Positions 1-8,065 are shown, numbered from the stretch's first letter. The stretch: 64,000 nucleotides of DNA from Deltaproteobacteria bacterium (GCA_947445035.1 CANFCK010000018.1:1-64000), one strand, 5' to 3'. Notes: generated by a model not told the origin, from the letters alone. Numbers and translations: made by a program.

Positions 1-601
1 ACCACCCCGAGGGCGGCACGCCGACGACGGCGCGCCGCCCTCGGTCGTTTTCACGCTGCCCGCCCCCACTGCGACGGCATCGCGAACACGTTTGGAGGGT
101 GGCAAGGTTTTCGTAAGCAGGAGTGGACTGGTTTTGGTGAGCGGTGACAAGTAGGAGATGGTCGGCGACGAAGTAACCGAGGTGGCCGTGTTCGAGCGCG
201 CCTTTGTGCTGCAGCCGCGAGAGTCGCATCCGAAAGGCCGCTTCGCTTACTTCCTCGCCCGTCAGCGCCGCGTAGCCGGCGAGCACGACGGGAATACGAC
301 GGATGCGCCCATGGACCGTGATGAAGTACAGGGTGGCACGCTCATGCTGCGTCAGCTCGCTCCACGTCGCGGGGAGCGGAGTGGGGTCGATATCGGGGAA
401 CGCCTTCTTCATCTGCGCCACCAGCTTTGCCTTCCTGATGCGGGCATCACGGGCATGCGCCAAGTGGCGCGCCTCCTGGGCTTCGAGCACGTCCATGCGC
501 AGGCGCATGTGGTTTGCGATGCGAACCCGGTCGGCGGGAGTGATGCCGTCCTCGCTGAGGGATGTCGTGAGATGGAAGATGGTTGGTTCGGGGGTATTCA
601 T
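1..601 (-). CDS. Hypothetical protein, partial (3' end outside window)
   Basis: I do not recognise this protein. The minus-strand frame opens with ATG at 599-601 (MNTPEPTIFHLTT) and stays open to the left edge, about 200 residues. The first 70 residues are helical and charged. The middle (ATWSELTQHERATLYFITVH) resembles a helical DNA-binding or regulatory domain, but this is only an impression. A TATAAC-like sequence lies just upstream of the ATG and no good ribosome binding site is visible. The last ~50 residues are Arg/Gly-rich and overlap the hairpin at 7-51, so the true end may differ. Base composition looks less GC-rich than its neighbours. Confidence 0.5.
   Translation of the reverse strand, partial: MNTPEPTIFHLTTSLSEDGITPADRVRIANHMRLRMDVLEAQEARHLAHARDARIRKAKLVAQMKKAFPDIDPTPLPATWSELTQHERATLYFITVHGRIRRIPVVLAGYAALTGEEVSEAAFRMRLSRLQHKGALEHGHLGYFVADHLLLVTAHQNQSTPAYENLATLQTCSRCRRSGGGQRENDRGRRAVVGVPPSGW
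7..51 (+). terminator. Strong hairpin terminator at left edge
   Basis: An 11-bp perfect stem (positions 7-17 with 34-44) continues after one mismatch into a 5-bp inner stem (19-23 with 28-32) closed by an ACGA loop. It is followed on the plus strand by TCGTTTT. This is the form of an intrinsic terminator for a plus-strand gene lying left of the window. The minus-strand reading frame from 601 runs through it without a stop. Confidence 0.65.
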
Positions 602-675
602 GCGGGAATGTTATAGGGAGCAGGCGGGTAGTGGAAGGCACGATCAGGTTTTGGGCACTACCCCAACGGTAACGA

Positions 676-703
676 TTGGACCTCCCGCGATCCTCGGTTA
701 TAC
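676..703 (+). promoter_or_regulatory. Sigma-70-type promoter of the DUF2934 gene
   Basis: TTGGAC (676-681) and TTATAC (698-703) are separated by 16 nt, close to the housekeeping consensus. The predicted transcription start lies about 20 nt before the ATG at 728. It would drive the 728-2928 gene set. Confidence 0.5.
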
Positions 704-727
704 GCCGCGCCTCACGAGTGCTTGACA

Positions 728-1000
728 ATGGCAACCGCCCCCGGGACCCCCGCTCCCCTGACCCCGAAAGCCGCCAAGACCCCGAAGGCAAAGGCGGCGA
801 ATCCGGCCACGAAAGAACCGAAGGCTCCGAAGGCCACTCCCGCCGCTGCCGCACCGCCCGGCGCCGCTCCGACCCCGTCCTTGACCCCAGCGGCGCCCGT
901 CCACGCGGAGATCGCCCGGCGCGCGTACGAGCTCTGGTTGGCCCACGGCGGCTCCACCCACGAAAACTGGCTCGAGGCAGAGCGCCAGCTTCGCCGCTGA
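728..1000 (+). CDS. Small DUF2934 domain protein
   Basis: This is a 90-residue protein of two parts. Residues 1-58 are a low-complexity Ala/Pro/Lys tail of AKTPKA-type repeats. Residues 60-90 carry the short helical DUF2934 signature (EIARRAYELWLAHGG, then WLEAERQL). The family is widespread in proteobacteria and its function is not established. ATG at 728 is preferred over the in-frame TTG at 722 because it sits at a normal distance from the promoter at 676-703. The basic, Pro/Ala-rich arm resembles histone-like or nucleic-acid-binding tails, which is inference only. The next gene starts 17 nt downstream. Confidence 0.75.
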   Translation: MATAPGTPAPLTPKAAKTPKAKAANPATKEPKAPKATPAAAAPPGAAPTPSLTPAAPVHAEIARRAYELWLAHGGSTHENWLEAERQLRR

Positions 1001-1017
1001 GGGCGTTAGGCCTGCGC

Positions 1018-1440
1018 ATGAGACACTTCGAGCAGGTGCACGCGGTGTACTTCGACGACCTCGACGCGTTTCAGATTCTCCACAATGCGCGGTATCTGCT
1101 GCTTTTTGAGCGGACCATCGGCGCGTTCTGGCAGCGCCTCGGGTGGGGCGGAACGCTCGACGCGCAGCGCAACCCGGATCAGTTCCACGTGGTCCGCGCC
1201 AACAGCATCGAGTACCTGCGCGCCTTCCACGGCACCGGGGACTTGCGCGTGCGGGTTTGGGTTGAGCGATTGGGAAGCTCCTCCCTGACCTTCGGGGTGA
1301 AGGTGCTGCCCATGGATCAGGATGTGCCACACGCGCAAGGGACTCGCACCATCGTCCGTGTCCACCCGGCTGCGTTCCGGCCGCTCCCGTGGACCGACTC
1401 CTTTCGCGATGATCTCGCCCCCTGGCTCCCGAAGGACTGA
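1018..1440 (+). CDS. Hotdog-fold acyl-CoA thioesterase (4HBT / YbgC-FadM type)
   Basis: This 140-residue protein has the single hotdog domain of YbgC/FadM-type thioesterases, which hydrolyse acyl-CoA or acyl-ACP thioesters. The N-terminal motif YFDDLDAFQILHNARY (residues 11-26) matches the family's catalytic Asp region (YxDxDxxGHxxxxxY), with D16 as the likely catalytic residue. The start is ATG 1018. Its TGA ends at 1440 and the next gene's ATG is at 1441, so it is co-translated with a PlsB-like acyltransferase. This suggests it works on acyl chains entering or leaving phospholipid synthesis. Its precise substrate cannot be read from sequence. Confidence 0.85.
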   Translation: MRHFEQVHAVYFDDLDAFQILHNARYLLLFERTIGAFWQRLGWGGTLDAQRNPDQFHVVRANSIEYLRAFHGTGDLRVRVWVERLGSSSLTFGVKVLPMDQDVPHAQGTRTIVRVHPAAFRPLPWTDSFRDDLAPWLPKD

Positions 1441-2928
1441 ATGCTGCGCATCCTGCTGGCGATCGTCACCACCATCGTCGTATGGGAGTTCGTTCGTCGA
1501 GCGGCGTGGAAGGCGCTGCGAGGGCGTTGGGAGCACAGCATCGGCGAATGGATGCGTCGGCACGACGTTCGGCTGGAGCACTTCCGCTTCGTAGACCGGC
1601 TGTGGGTCCGGCAGTCCTTGCTCCAGGATGCCGAACTGGACAAGGCGGCGGCCGAGCGTGCCACGGAGACCGGAACCACCATCGGCGAGGTGCGTGCCCG
1701 CATGGAGACCTGGCTCGATGAGATCGTGCCAGTTTTCAACGTGTTCAGCTACTACAAGCTCGGTGGCAACGTAGCGACAGGGGCGGTGCGCATCTGCTAC
1801 GAGCTGGTCTTCGATCACGAGGGCTTGGCGGCTGCACGAAGGGCCATCCCCGCAGGCTCCGTGACAGTCTACGTCGCAAACCATAGAAGCAACGCCGATT
1901 ATGTGGTGCTGTCCGTCGGCGCGATGAAGCAGGTGGCGCTCAGCTATGCCGTGGGGGAGTGGGCGCGGGTGTGGCCGCTTGACAGCCTTTTTCGAAGCTT
2001 CGGAAGCTACTTCGTGCGCCGCGGGGAGAAGGACCCGCTCTACCACCGCGTCCTGAGTCGGTACCTGCAACTGGTGGCGTCGCGCGGCCTGACGACCGCG
2101 TTCTTCCTCGAAGGAGCGCTCAGCCGAGACGGCGCGTTCCGCGTGCCGAAGATCGGCCTGCTCGACTATCTGGTGGGCATCCTTCGCGACGATCCTGACC
2201 GGGCGATCACCTTTGTCCCGGTTGGGCTCAACTTCGACCGCGTGCTCGAAGATCGGACGCTGACCTCGGAGACGGCGGGGGCGCCGCCGCCTCGCGCCCT
2301 GGAGAAGTTCCGATCGCTGGGACGCATTGTCTCCGCTGCCCCTCGGTTCCTCCTGGGAGTCTTCGGGCCAGGGTGGCTCGCGGCCCATCGCAGGAATGGC
2401 TACGCGGCCGTCAGCTTCGGCCCGACCGTGTCGTTGTCGGAACTCGTGGAGGATCCGGCGGCGATGGCCCGGCTTCCCCGCGCGGAGCGGCTCGACGCCA
2501 TCGCCGAGGTCGCGGATGCGTTGTTGGCGCGGGTTGCGACGGTCGTGCCCGCGACGCCCGTGGTGCTGACCTGTCGTGCCCTCGACCGGGGCCACACTCG
2601 AGCGGCCGCCATCCGCGCCGCGGTGCGCGATGAGCTTCGTGAACTGCGCGCGGCGGGGCGACCCATCGCCCAAGGGGCGGCCTTCGAGAGCGTCCGCCGC
2701 GCCCGCGCCGACGAGAAGGACACGGCGGCGGAGATGGACCGCGAGATCGTCGATGCCGACGAAGCAGACCGCACCGTGGACCTCGCGATGGCACTTTTGG
2801 AGCGGCGCGGACTGGTTCGTGGCGTGGGCGACGTCGCGACCGTTGACCCGCGGGCGTGGGCGCTGATCCGCTACTACGCCCGCTCCCTGGATGCGCCGGA
2901 GACGCTGGCGCGCAGGGCGGTGGGGTAG
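1441..2928 (+). CDS. PlsB-like glycerol-3-phosphate acyltransferase
   Basis: This 495-residue protein is a PlsC/PlsB-superfamily acyltransferase. It starts with a hydrophobic segment (LLAIVTTIVVWEF, about residues 4-16) that should anchor it to the membrane. Motif I, HX4D, is HRSNAD with H148. Motif III is EGALSR with E224. An N-terminal helical region and a long C-terminal extension are typical of PlsB, which transfers the first acyl chain to glycerol-3-phosphate. It is much shorter than E. coli PlsB (about 800 residues), so it may represent a compact branch or act on another acceptor. It abuts the thioesterase gene with no gap. Confidence 0.85.
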   Translation: MLRILLAIVTTIVVWEFVRRAAWKALRGRWEHSIGEWMRRHDVRLEHFRFVDRLWVRQSLLQDAELDKAAAERATETGTTIGEVRARMETWLDEIVPVFNVFSYYKLGGNVATGAVRICYELVFDHEGLAAARRAIPAGSVTVYVANHRSNADYVVLSVGAMKQVALSYAVGEWARVWPLDSLFRSFGSYFVRRGEKDPLYHRVLSRYLQLVASRGLTTAFFLEGALSRDGAFRVPKIGLLDYLVGILRDDPDRAITFVPVGLNFDRVLEDRTLTSETAGAPPPRALEKFRSLGRIVSAAPRFLLGVFGPGWLAAHRRNGYAAVSFGPTVSLSELVEDPAAMARLPRAERLDAIAEVADALLARVATVVPATPVVLTCRALDRGHTRAAAIRAAVRDELRELRAAGRPIAQGAAFESVRRARADEKDTAAEMDREIVDADEADRTVDLAMALLERRGLVRGVGDVATVDPRAWALIRYYARSLDAPETLARRAVG

Positions 2929-3057
2929 GCGAGGGGGAACCACGCGATGCCGATCCGTGGATAGATTCGTTGTCGCCGGCGAGCGCGGCTCTCTTGCGTC
3001 GCCTGCGGCGACCTCGCCGCCGCGAGCGCCGGCGGCCAAGCCCACGGGCGTGGCCAA

Positions 3058-3134
3058 TGGCGCCCCCGGCGCGGTTCGAACGCGCGACCCCCAGTTTAGG
3101 AAACTGGTGCTCTATCCAGCTGAGCTACGGGAGC
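3058..3134 (-). tRNA. tRNA-Arg (anticodon CCT), CCA encoded
   Basis: The minus strand folds as a full cloverleaf of 77 nt. The acceptor stem is GCTCCCG paired with CGGGGGC, including one G-U pair. The D-arm carries TAGCTCAGCTGGATAGAGC. The anticodon stem-loop CCAGTTTCCTAAACTGG gives anticodon CCT. The T-arm contains GTTCGAA. The 3' CCA is encoded in the DNA (3058-3060). It lies 10 nt beyond the stop codon of the lipoprotein gene at 3145 on the same strand, so it may be processed from that transcript. Confidence 0.95.
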
Positions 3135-3144
3135 AATTCGTTGT

Positions 3145-3615
3145 TCAGAGCGGGGAGACCGTCACCGACGTCGTCGATGACCCGGCGATCTCCATGCAGC
3201 CGATGGTGAGGCGGTCGGCCCCCCCCTTCATCGTCACCGCCCACGTTCCCGAGACATTGGTGTCGAACTCAGTGGTGTAGCCGGCGTCCTCCGCCCAGGC
3301 CTTGACCGTCTTGCAGTTGTCGGCCGGAGCGCCGCCGCCGCTGAGCACGATGCTGTCGCTGCCCCCGCCCTCGCTGCACACCATCACGCTTGCGCCGGCG
3401 GGTGCCGCCATGTCCTTGAACTTGCCGCATGCTCCGGCCAGCGCGACACCGGCCGCGGCGGGCGCACTGGGCGCCGCCGCCTCCCCCGGGGTGGCAGTGG
3501 GCTGTTCCACGGTGGGTACGCTCAGCTCCTCAAGCTTGGACGTCATGTCGTCCCCGCAACAGCAGCACGCCGCGGCCGCGAAAACAAGCGCGGAGACCGG
3601 GAGGAGGAGCTTCAT
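3145..3615 (-). CDS. Small lipoprotein, unknown function
   Basis: This 156-residue protein starts at ATG 3615 (MKLLLPVSALVFAAAACCCCG). The charged n-region, hydrophobic core and AAAC lipobox predict a lipoprotein. Four consecutive cysteines follow the core, so which Cys is lipidated is uncertain. A Pro/Ala-rich linker (about residues 30-60) leads to a C-terminal domain with three further cysteines and Gly/Ser-rich loops, ending TSVTVSPL. I do not recognise the C-terminal domain. A longer in-frame extension upstream is rejected because it overlaps the divergent gene at 3691 and has no signal peptide. The tRNA-Arg gene follows 10 nt downstream. Confidence 0.75.
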   Translation of the reverse strand: MKLLLPVSALVFAAAACCCCGDDMTSKLEELSVPTVEQPTATPGEAAAPSAPAAAGVALAGACGKFKDMAAPAGASVMVCSEGGGSDSIVLSGGGAPADNCKTVKAWAEDAGYTTEFDTNVSGTWAVTMKGGADRLTIGCMEIAGSSTTSVTVSPL

Positions 3616-3690
3616 CCGAACACCTTGATGGCGGCTCTCTACTGCGTGGGAGCGAGGCCGGCCAGCGGCGCAACGCGCTACGCTCTGCGG

Positions 3691-5004
3691 ATGCTCGCTC
3701 TGTACCTGGCCTGCGCGACGGACGCGGCCACCGACGCGCCCGCGGAGCCCGTCCCCTGGACGCACCAGCGCCCACCGCTCGACGAATTGTCGCCCGATGG
3801 CTTCGACACTCGGCGGGCGATCATTCATCTGCACTCGCCCTTGTCTCACGATGCGTGCGACGATCACGAGATGGAGGACGCACCATGCCTCGCGGACCTC
3901 CGTGCAGGGCTCTGCGATGACGCCATCGATTTCGCGTTCTTCACGGACCATCCCTCAGAAGCCGCCAGCACCCCCTTCGCCGAACTTTTCAACCCGCAAG
4001 CGGAAGACGAGGCGGTGGACGGCGTCGCCAGTCGAGTCCACTGCGATAGCGGCCACGAGCTGCTGTGGTTGGCCGGGATCGAGGACGAGCTGATGCCGGT
4101 GGGGCTCGATCGACACGTCAGCGACGATGCTGCAGAGAATGACCGCATCTACAACGGGAGCGACGCGGAGAGCTTCGATGCCGAGATCGCGGCGGGCGGC
4201 GTGGTGCTCCAAGCCCACACGGAGGGGCAGACGACGGAGGTACTTCTGGCCCGCCAACAGCTCGGTCTTCACGGCGTTGAGATGTTCAACCTTCATGCGA
4301 TGGTGGACCCGAGAAAGCGTGAAGACGACTTGGGCCTCGAAGCGCTCGCCTACCTGACGGCGGCCGGCCCCTTCATCAGCGGGACCACGACCGCGGAGCC
4401 GGATCTGGTTTTCCTCGCGTTCTACCAGGAGCAGACGGTTTCCCTGGAACGTTGGGATGCGCTGAGCAGGGTCGCACCCACCTTGGGCACCGCGGGCACG
4501 GACGCCCACCAAAACGCCCTGCCAATGCTGATGAGCGACGGAGAGCGTGTCGATTCATATCGTCGCATGATGTCGTGGTTCTCCAACTACCTCCTCGTCG
4601 ACGACAACAGTCCCGCCGCCGCCGAGGCCGCGCTCCGAGCACACCGCTCCTACGCCGTCTTCGACTCGCTGGGGACGCCGAACGGCTTCGCGATCCAATA
4701 CGGAGACGAGTACTGGTCGAGCCGTAGCGCCCAGCTTGGCCAGGAGCTCGTTCTGAGGTGCCCCACGCTGGCCGCCAACTCGCCGACCGACACCAGCGCC
4801 CCAACCGTCACCGCAATCGTCTATAAGGACGGCGTTCCCTGGCAAACTGGTTGCGGAACCTGGACAGTGACCGACGCCGGCGTCTACCGCGCCCGCATCG
4901 ACATCGTCCCTGAGCACCTCCGCACCCTCCTGGCCAACATGGCCACCGAACTCGTCCATGCCTACCCTTGGGTGTACTCGCAGGCCTTCCGCATCGGTCT
5001 TTGA
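3691..5004 (+). CDS. PHP-domain-like lipoprotein (putative metal-dependent hydrolase)
   Basis: The protein is 437 residues from ATG 3691 (MLALYLAC), giving a lipobox after only seven residues. An in-frame start at 3625 would give a longer N-terminus, so the start is not certain. The body has the metal-ligand motifs of PHP phosphoesterases in order: IIHLHSPLSHD (HxH) near the N-terminus, FAFFTDHPS (DH), a central Glu/His region with QAHTEG, and GTDAHQN (DxH). PHP enzymes cut phosphoester bonds using two or three metals. The C-terminal ~100 residues look like a beta-rich appended domain. The likely location is the outer-membrane or periplasmic face. The substrate is unknown. Confidence 0.7.
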   Translation: MLALYLACATDAATDAPAEPVPWTHQRPPLDELSPDGFDTRRAIIHLHSPLSHDACDDHEMEDAPCLADLRAGLCDDAIDFAFFTDHPSEAASTPFAELFNPQAEDEAVDGVASRVHCDSGHELLWLAGIEDELMPVGLDRHVSDDAAENDRIYNGSDAESFDAEIAAGGVVLQAHTEGQTTEVLLARQQLGLHGVEMFNLHAMVDPRKREDDLGLEALAYLTAAGPFISGTTTAEPDLVFLAFYQEQTVSLERWDALSRVAPTLGTAGTDAHQNALPMLMSDGERVDSYRRMMSWFSNYLLVDDNSPAAAEAALRAHRSYAVFDSLGTPNGFAIQYGDEYWSSRSAQLGQELVLRCPTLAANSPTDTSAPTVTAIVYKDGVPWQTGCGTWTVTDAGVYRARIDIVPEHLRTLLANMATELVHAYPWVYSQAFRIGL

Positions 5005-5057
5005 CCGATTGACGGCAGACCCTGCCCCCGCTACCCTGCCCCCACCTGGAGTTTCGC

Positions 5058-6221
5058 ATGCGCGCTCGCGCACTGATCGCTTGGCTTGTCCTGCTCACCC
5101 TCGGGCTCGAAGGCTGCGAAAGCTGCAACGACCAGGAAATCTCCCCCAAAGCCGATGAAGCGCCTGGGTTCACCAACGACGCGGGCTCGTGGTTGTCGAT
5201 GGCCGTGACCCCTGACGGGCAGCCTGCAATCGCGTACTACGACCGTTCGATGGACGCGCTCGGCTATGCCGTCGGCACCGTCGGCAAGGATGGCTCCGCG
5301 ACGTGGGCGCGGGAAGAAGTCGATTCCTACCCGGACGAAAATGGCCTGAATCCAGGCGATTCGGGGCGGTACGCCAGCATGGCGATCGACGGAAGGGGTC
5401 AGGTGTGGATCGCCTACCAGGACTCGTCCAACGGCACGCTGAAGGTGGCCCACCGGGCGGACGGCGCGTGGGACGCGAAGTTGGCCGACGTCGGCGGTGG
5501 CTCCAAGCCGGACTCGGGGTACTGGGCCAGCCTGGCGCTCGACACCAGCGGCAATCCGGTCGTGGCTCACTACGACCAGGGAATGGGCACCTTGCGGGTG
5601 GCCCGCTGGAACGGAAGCGCGTTCACCGGCGCGGTCGCCCACGAAGGCGAGGACCGCGGACTCGCCGATACCGGGGCCGGCGAGGTGGTGGTCGACGCAA
5701 ACGTCGGCGAGTACGCCAAGGTCTACATCCACACCGACGGCACCGAGTACATCGCGTTCTACGACCGTGCGTGGGGCGCACTCCGGCTCGCGACCGGCAA
5801 AGGCGGCACCTACGAGGTCACCACGGTGGACGACACCGGGGACGTCGGGCAGTGGCCGTCCATCGCAGTGGATGGCAGCACCGTGTGGATTGCCTATCAC
5901 GACGTCGCCAACGCAGACTTGAAGGTGGCGCGCGGCACCCCGGGCGCGTTCGAGATCGAGACGGTGGACAGCGGAGACCACGTCGGCGCCGATACCGCCA
6001 TGTTCGTCGACGGGGGCGCCGCAGGCGTTCTGTATTACGACGGCTTCAACAACGACATGAAGCTTGCGCGGCGCAGCGATGGCGCCTGGACGACGGAGAC
6101 CGTGACTGGCAGCCAGGGCGCTCTCGGCTTCCACAACGAGAGCGTGCGCATCGGTGACGAGCGGTTCGCGGCTTGCTACGACTTCACCGCGCGCTCTGTG
6201 TTCTTCTCCGCGCTGCCGTAG
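5058..6221 (+). CDS. Repeat lipoprotein, propeller-like
   Basis: This 387-residue protein has a standard lipoprotein signal (MRARALIAWLVLLTLGLEGC), with C20 lipidated. The mature part holds about six degenerate repeats of 50-60 residues. Each contains a hydrophobic strand, a Tyr-Asp or Tyr-His turn and a second strand: YYDRSMDALGYA, YQDSSNGTLKVAH, YDQGMGTLRVAR, YDRAWGALRLAT, YHDVANADLKVAR and YDGFNNDMKLAR. This pattern suggests a beta-propeller, probably six-bladed, exposed outside the inner membrane. No catalytic motif is evident, so a binding role is more likely. A GGAG ribosome site precedes ATG 5058, and the next gene begins 6 nt after its stop. Confidence 0.75.
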   Translation: MRARALIAWLVLLTLGLEGCESCNDQEISPKADEAPGFTNDAGSWLSMAVTPDGQPAIAYYDRSMDALGYAVGTVGKDGSATWAREEVDSYPDENGLNPGDSGRYASMAIDGRGQVWIAYQDSSNGTLKVAHRADGAWDAKLADVGGGSKPDSGYWASLALDTSGNPVVAHYDQGMGTLRVARWNGSAFTGAVAHEGEDRGLADTGAGEVVVDANVGEYAKVYIHTDGTEYIAFYDRAWGALRLATGKGGTYEVTTVDDTGDVGQWPSIAVDGSTVWIAYHDVANADLKVARGTPGAFEIETVDSGDHVGADTAMFVDGGAAGVLYYDGFNNDMKLARRSDGAWTTETVTGSQGALGFHNESVRIGDERFAACYDFTARSVFFSALP

Positions 6222-6227
6222 GTCGTC

Positions 6228-7328
6228 ATGCTGGCTCTCGCCGTACTTCTGCTGGCAACACTTGCGCGCGCGGGCGACGTGGTCGTGGACGTGCTGGATG
6301 TTGGGCAGGGTGATGCGATCCTCATCCGCACGCCCGCTCACAAAAACATCCTCATCGATGCAGGGGACAAAGGCTCCGGTGTGGTCGAGGAGCTGACGCG
6401 GCTCGGTGTAGACCACCTGGACCTCGTGGTGTCCTCCCACCCCCACGCGGACCATATTGGCGCGATGGAAAGCGTCATCCGGGCGCTCCCGCCCAAGCGC
6501 TACCTCGACACCGGCCTCGCCCACACCACGCAGACCTACCGTAGCTTGATGGCGACGATCGAGGCCAACGCGACGATTATCTATCAGACCGCCCAGACGG
6601 GGCAGGTCTTCAACCTCGACGACCGCGCCCGGCTGGAGGTCCTGCTTCCCGACTCGGCCCGTCGTTTCCGCGATACCCGTTCGGACCTCAACTCGAACAG
6701 CGTGGTGCTCAAGCTGGTCCACGGCGAAACCTGCATGCTTTTCACTGGCGACGCGGAGGAGCCGACCGAGCGTGCGCTCATCGACGCCAAGATCGGTACC
6801 TGCGCGGTGTTGAAGGTCGCCCATCATGGAAGCGGCCACAGCACCATTCAGCCGTTTTTGGACATGCTCCGCCCAACGATTGCGCTGGTGAGCGTCGGGC
6901 TCGGAAATCGGTATCACCACCCCGGCCACGGGACGCTGGCCCGCTTGGAGCAAGCCAAGGCGACGGTGTACCGAACCGACCGCGACGGTCGGGTGACACT
7001 CACCTCCAACGGCAAGTCCATTCGCGTTACGACGTTCAAGCGCGAGGACCCTGGCGGCGCCTTGCTCCCCGTGGCGAAGGTGCCAAAGTCGGACACCCCC
7101 CCGTTGGTGCCCACCCTGCCGAAGAGTATCGACCCCGAGCCGGAGCTCACGCCCGACGTGCTGGAACACGAGGCATGCCCGTTTGCCGCCAGTCGAAAAA
7201 GCGAGGTCTTCCATGAGGCCGGCTGCGGGAATGCGCAGAAGATCAATGCCGAAAACCTGGTCTGTTACGCGTCGAAGGAAGCCGCCGAAAAGGCTGGCCG
7301 CCGATCGGCTGGATGTTGCAAGCCATGA
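6228..7328 (+). CDS. Secreted ComEC-like metallo-beta-lactamase-fold hydrolase with Cys-rich tail
   Basis: This 366-residue protein has a signal peptide (MLALAVLLLATLARAG). Next comes a metallo-beta-lactamase domain of the ComEC/Rec2 hydrolase type: DVGQGDAILI, then HPHADH (H71, H73, D75, H76), then FTGDAEE, AHHGSGHS and HHPGHGT. In ComEC this domain is thought to degrade the non-imported DNA strand. Here the membrane channel is absent and the enzyme stands alone as an exported protein. The last 50 residues carry five cysteines (C317, C333, C346, C363, C364). The pattern VFHEAGCGNAQKI plus GCCKP resembles the Ada-type zinc-binding tail seen in other secreted nucleases. Its stop overlaps the DUF3006 start (ATGA). 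Confidence 0.85.
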   Translation: MLALAVLLLATLARAGDVVVDVLDVGQGDAILIRTPAHKNILIDAGDKGSGVVEELTRLGVDHLDLVVSSHPHADHIGAMESVIRALPPKRYLDTGLAHTTQTYRSLMATIEANATIIYQTAQTGQVFNLDDRARLEVLLPDSARRFRDTRSDLNSNSVVLKLVHGETCMLFTGDAEEPTERALIDAKIGTCAVLKVAHHGSGHSTIQPFLDMLRPTIALVSVGLGNRYHHPGHGTLARLEQAKATVYRTDRDGRVTLTSNGKSIRVTTFKREDPGGALLPVAKVPKSDTPPLVPTLPKSIDPEPELTPDVLEHEACPFAASRKSEVFHEAGCGNAQKINAENLVCYASKEAAEKAGRRSAGCCKP

Positions 7329-7549
7329 TTGTCGTCGACCGGATCGAAGGCGGTCGGGCCGTCCTTGAAATCGATGGAAAAACCCTGGACATTCCGGTGG
7401 CGTTTTTGCCACCGGGTGCCAAGGAAGGCGACGTGCTTCGCCTCACTTTGGAGACGGAACGGACGGTTGACGCTGTCGTCGAGGCCGAGGCAAGACTTCA
7501 CCGACTTCGGGAACGTTCGACACAGGGTCCGGGTACATTTGACCTATAG
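7325..7549 (+). CDS. DUF3006 small protein
   Basis: This 74-residue protein starts at ATG 7325, overlapping the stop of the ComEC-like gene by 4 nt. It matches the DUF3006 pattern: MIVVDRIEGGRAVLEIDGKT, then IPVAFLPPGAKEGDVLRL. It is a small beta-barrel-like fold whose function is not known. From memory, DUF3006 proteins are often encoded next to secreted ComEC-like metallo-beta-lactamase proteins in Gram-positive bacteria, so the coupling here supports a functional link. There is no signal peptide, so it should stay in the cytoplasm unless it is exported with a partner. Confidence 0.85.
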   Translation: MIVVDRIEGGRAVLEIDGKTLDIPVAFLPPGAKEGDVLRLTLETERTVDAVVEAEARLHRLRERSTQGPGTFDL

Positions 7550-7561
7550 GCGGGAGCCGAG

Positions 7562-8065
7562 ATGTTCGCGTGGCTGATCTTCGTCGTAAGCGCGCTCGCC
7601 GCGGTGGACGTCAATACCGCCGATGCAGCCGCGCTTGAGTCCCTGCCCGGAATCGGGCCGGGGAAGGCTTCAGCGATTCTGGCGTACCGAGGCGAGCACG
7701 GGCTCTTCACGTCGCTGTCCGACCTCGACAACGTGGAGGGCATCGGTCCTAGCACGTTGGTGAACCTCAAGGACTTGGTGTCCTTCGGCACGAAATCCAC
7801 GCCGGCCCGGTCGGACAGCGCCCTGGCGCCCGTGCCGGCTTCTCCACCCGTCGCCACGACGTCGGGCAGCTGCGCGGTGAACATCAACACCGGCGACGCC
7901 GCCTCGATCGAGGGGCTGCCCGGCATCGGGCCTGGAAAAGCGTCAGCAATCGTGCAATATCGGACGGACCATGGTCCCTTTGCAAGCTGCGACGCGCTCG
8001 ATGATGTGTCTGGAATCGGTCCGTCCACGCTGGCCGCGCTCCGGCCCTGCTGCATCACGAAGTAG
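7562..8065 (+). CDS. Exported double helix-hairpin-helix (ComEA-like) protein
   Basis: This 167-residue protein has a signal peptide (MFAWLIFVVSALA, mature AVDVN). It carries two ComEA-type HhH modules: residues ~15-75 (VNTADAAALESLPGIGPGKA, later GIGPSTL) and ~105-165 (NINTGDAASIEGLPGIGPGK, later GIGPSTL). They are joined by a Ser/Pro/Ala linker. ComEA binds double-stranded DNA outside the inner membrane during natural transformation. Standard ComEA has one such module plus a membrane anchor. This one has two and no anchor, so it should be soluble in the periplasm. Cysteines in the second module could form a disulfide. It belongs to the 6228-8065 set. Confidence 0.85.
   Translation: MFAWLIFVVSALAAVDVNTADAAALESLPGIGPGKASAILAYRGEHGLFTSLSDLDNVEGIGPSTLVNLKDLVSFGTKSTPARSDSALAPVPASPPVATTSGSCAVNINTGDAASIEGLPGIGPGKASAIVQYRTDHGPFASCDALDDVSGIGPSTLAALRPCCITK

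Noticed and set aside
1006-3057. A 683-residue minus-strand frame
   Set aside because: It covers the thioesterase and PlsB-like genes, which have clear family motifs. It has none.
5031-7412. A 793-residue minus-strand frame
   Set aside because: It is antisense to the propeller lipoprotein and the ComEC-like gene and shows no family pattern.
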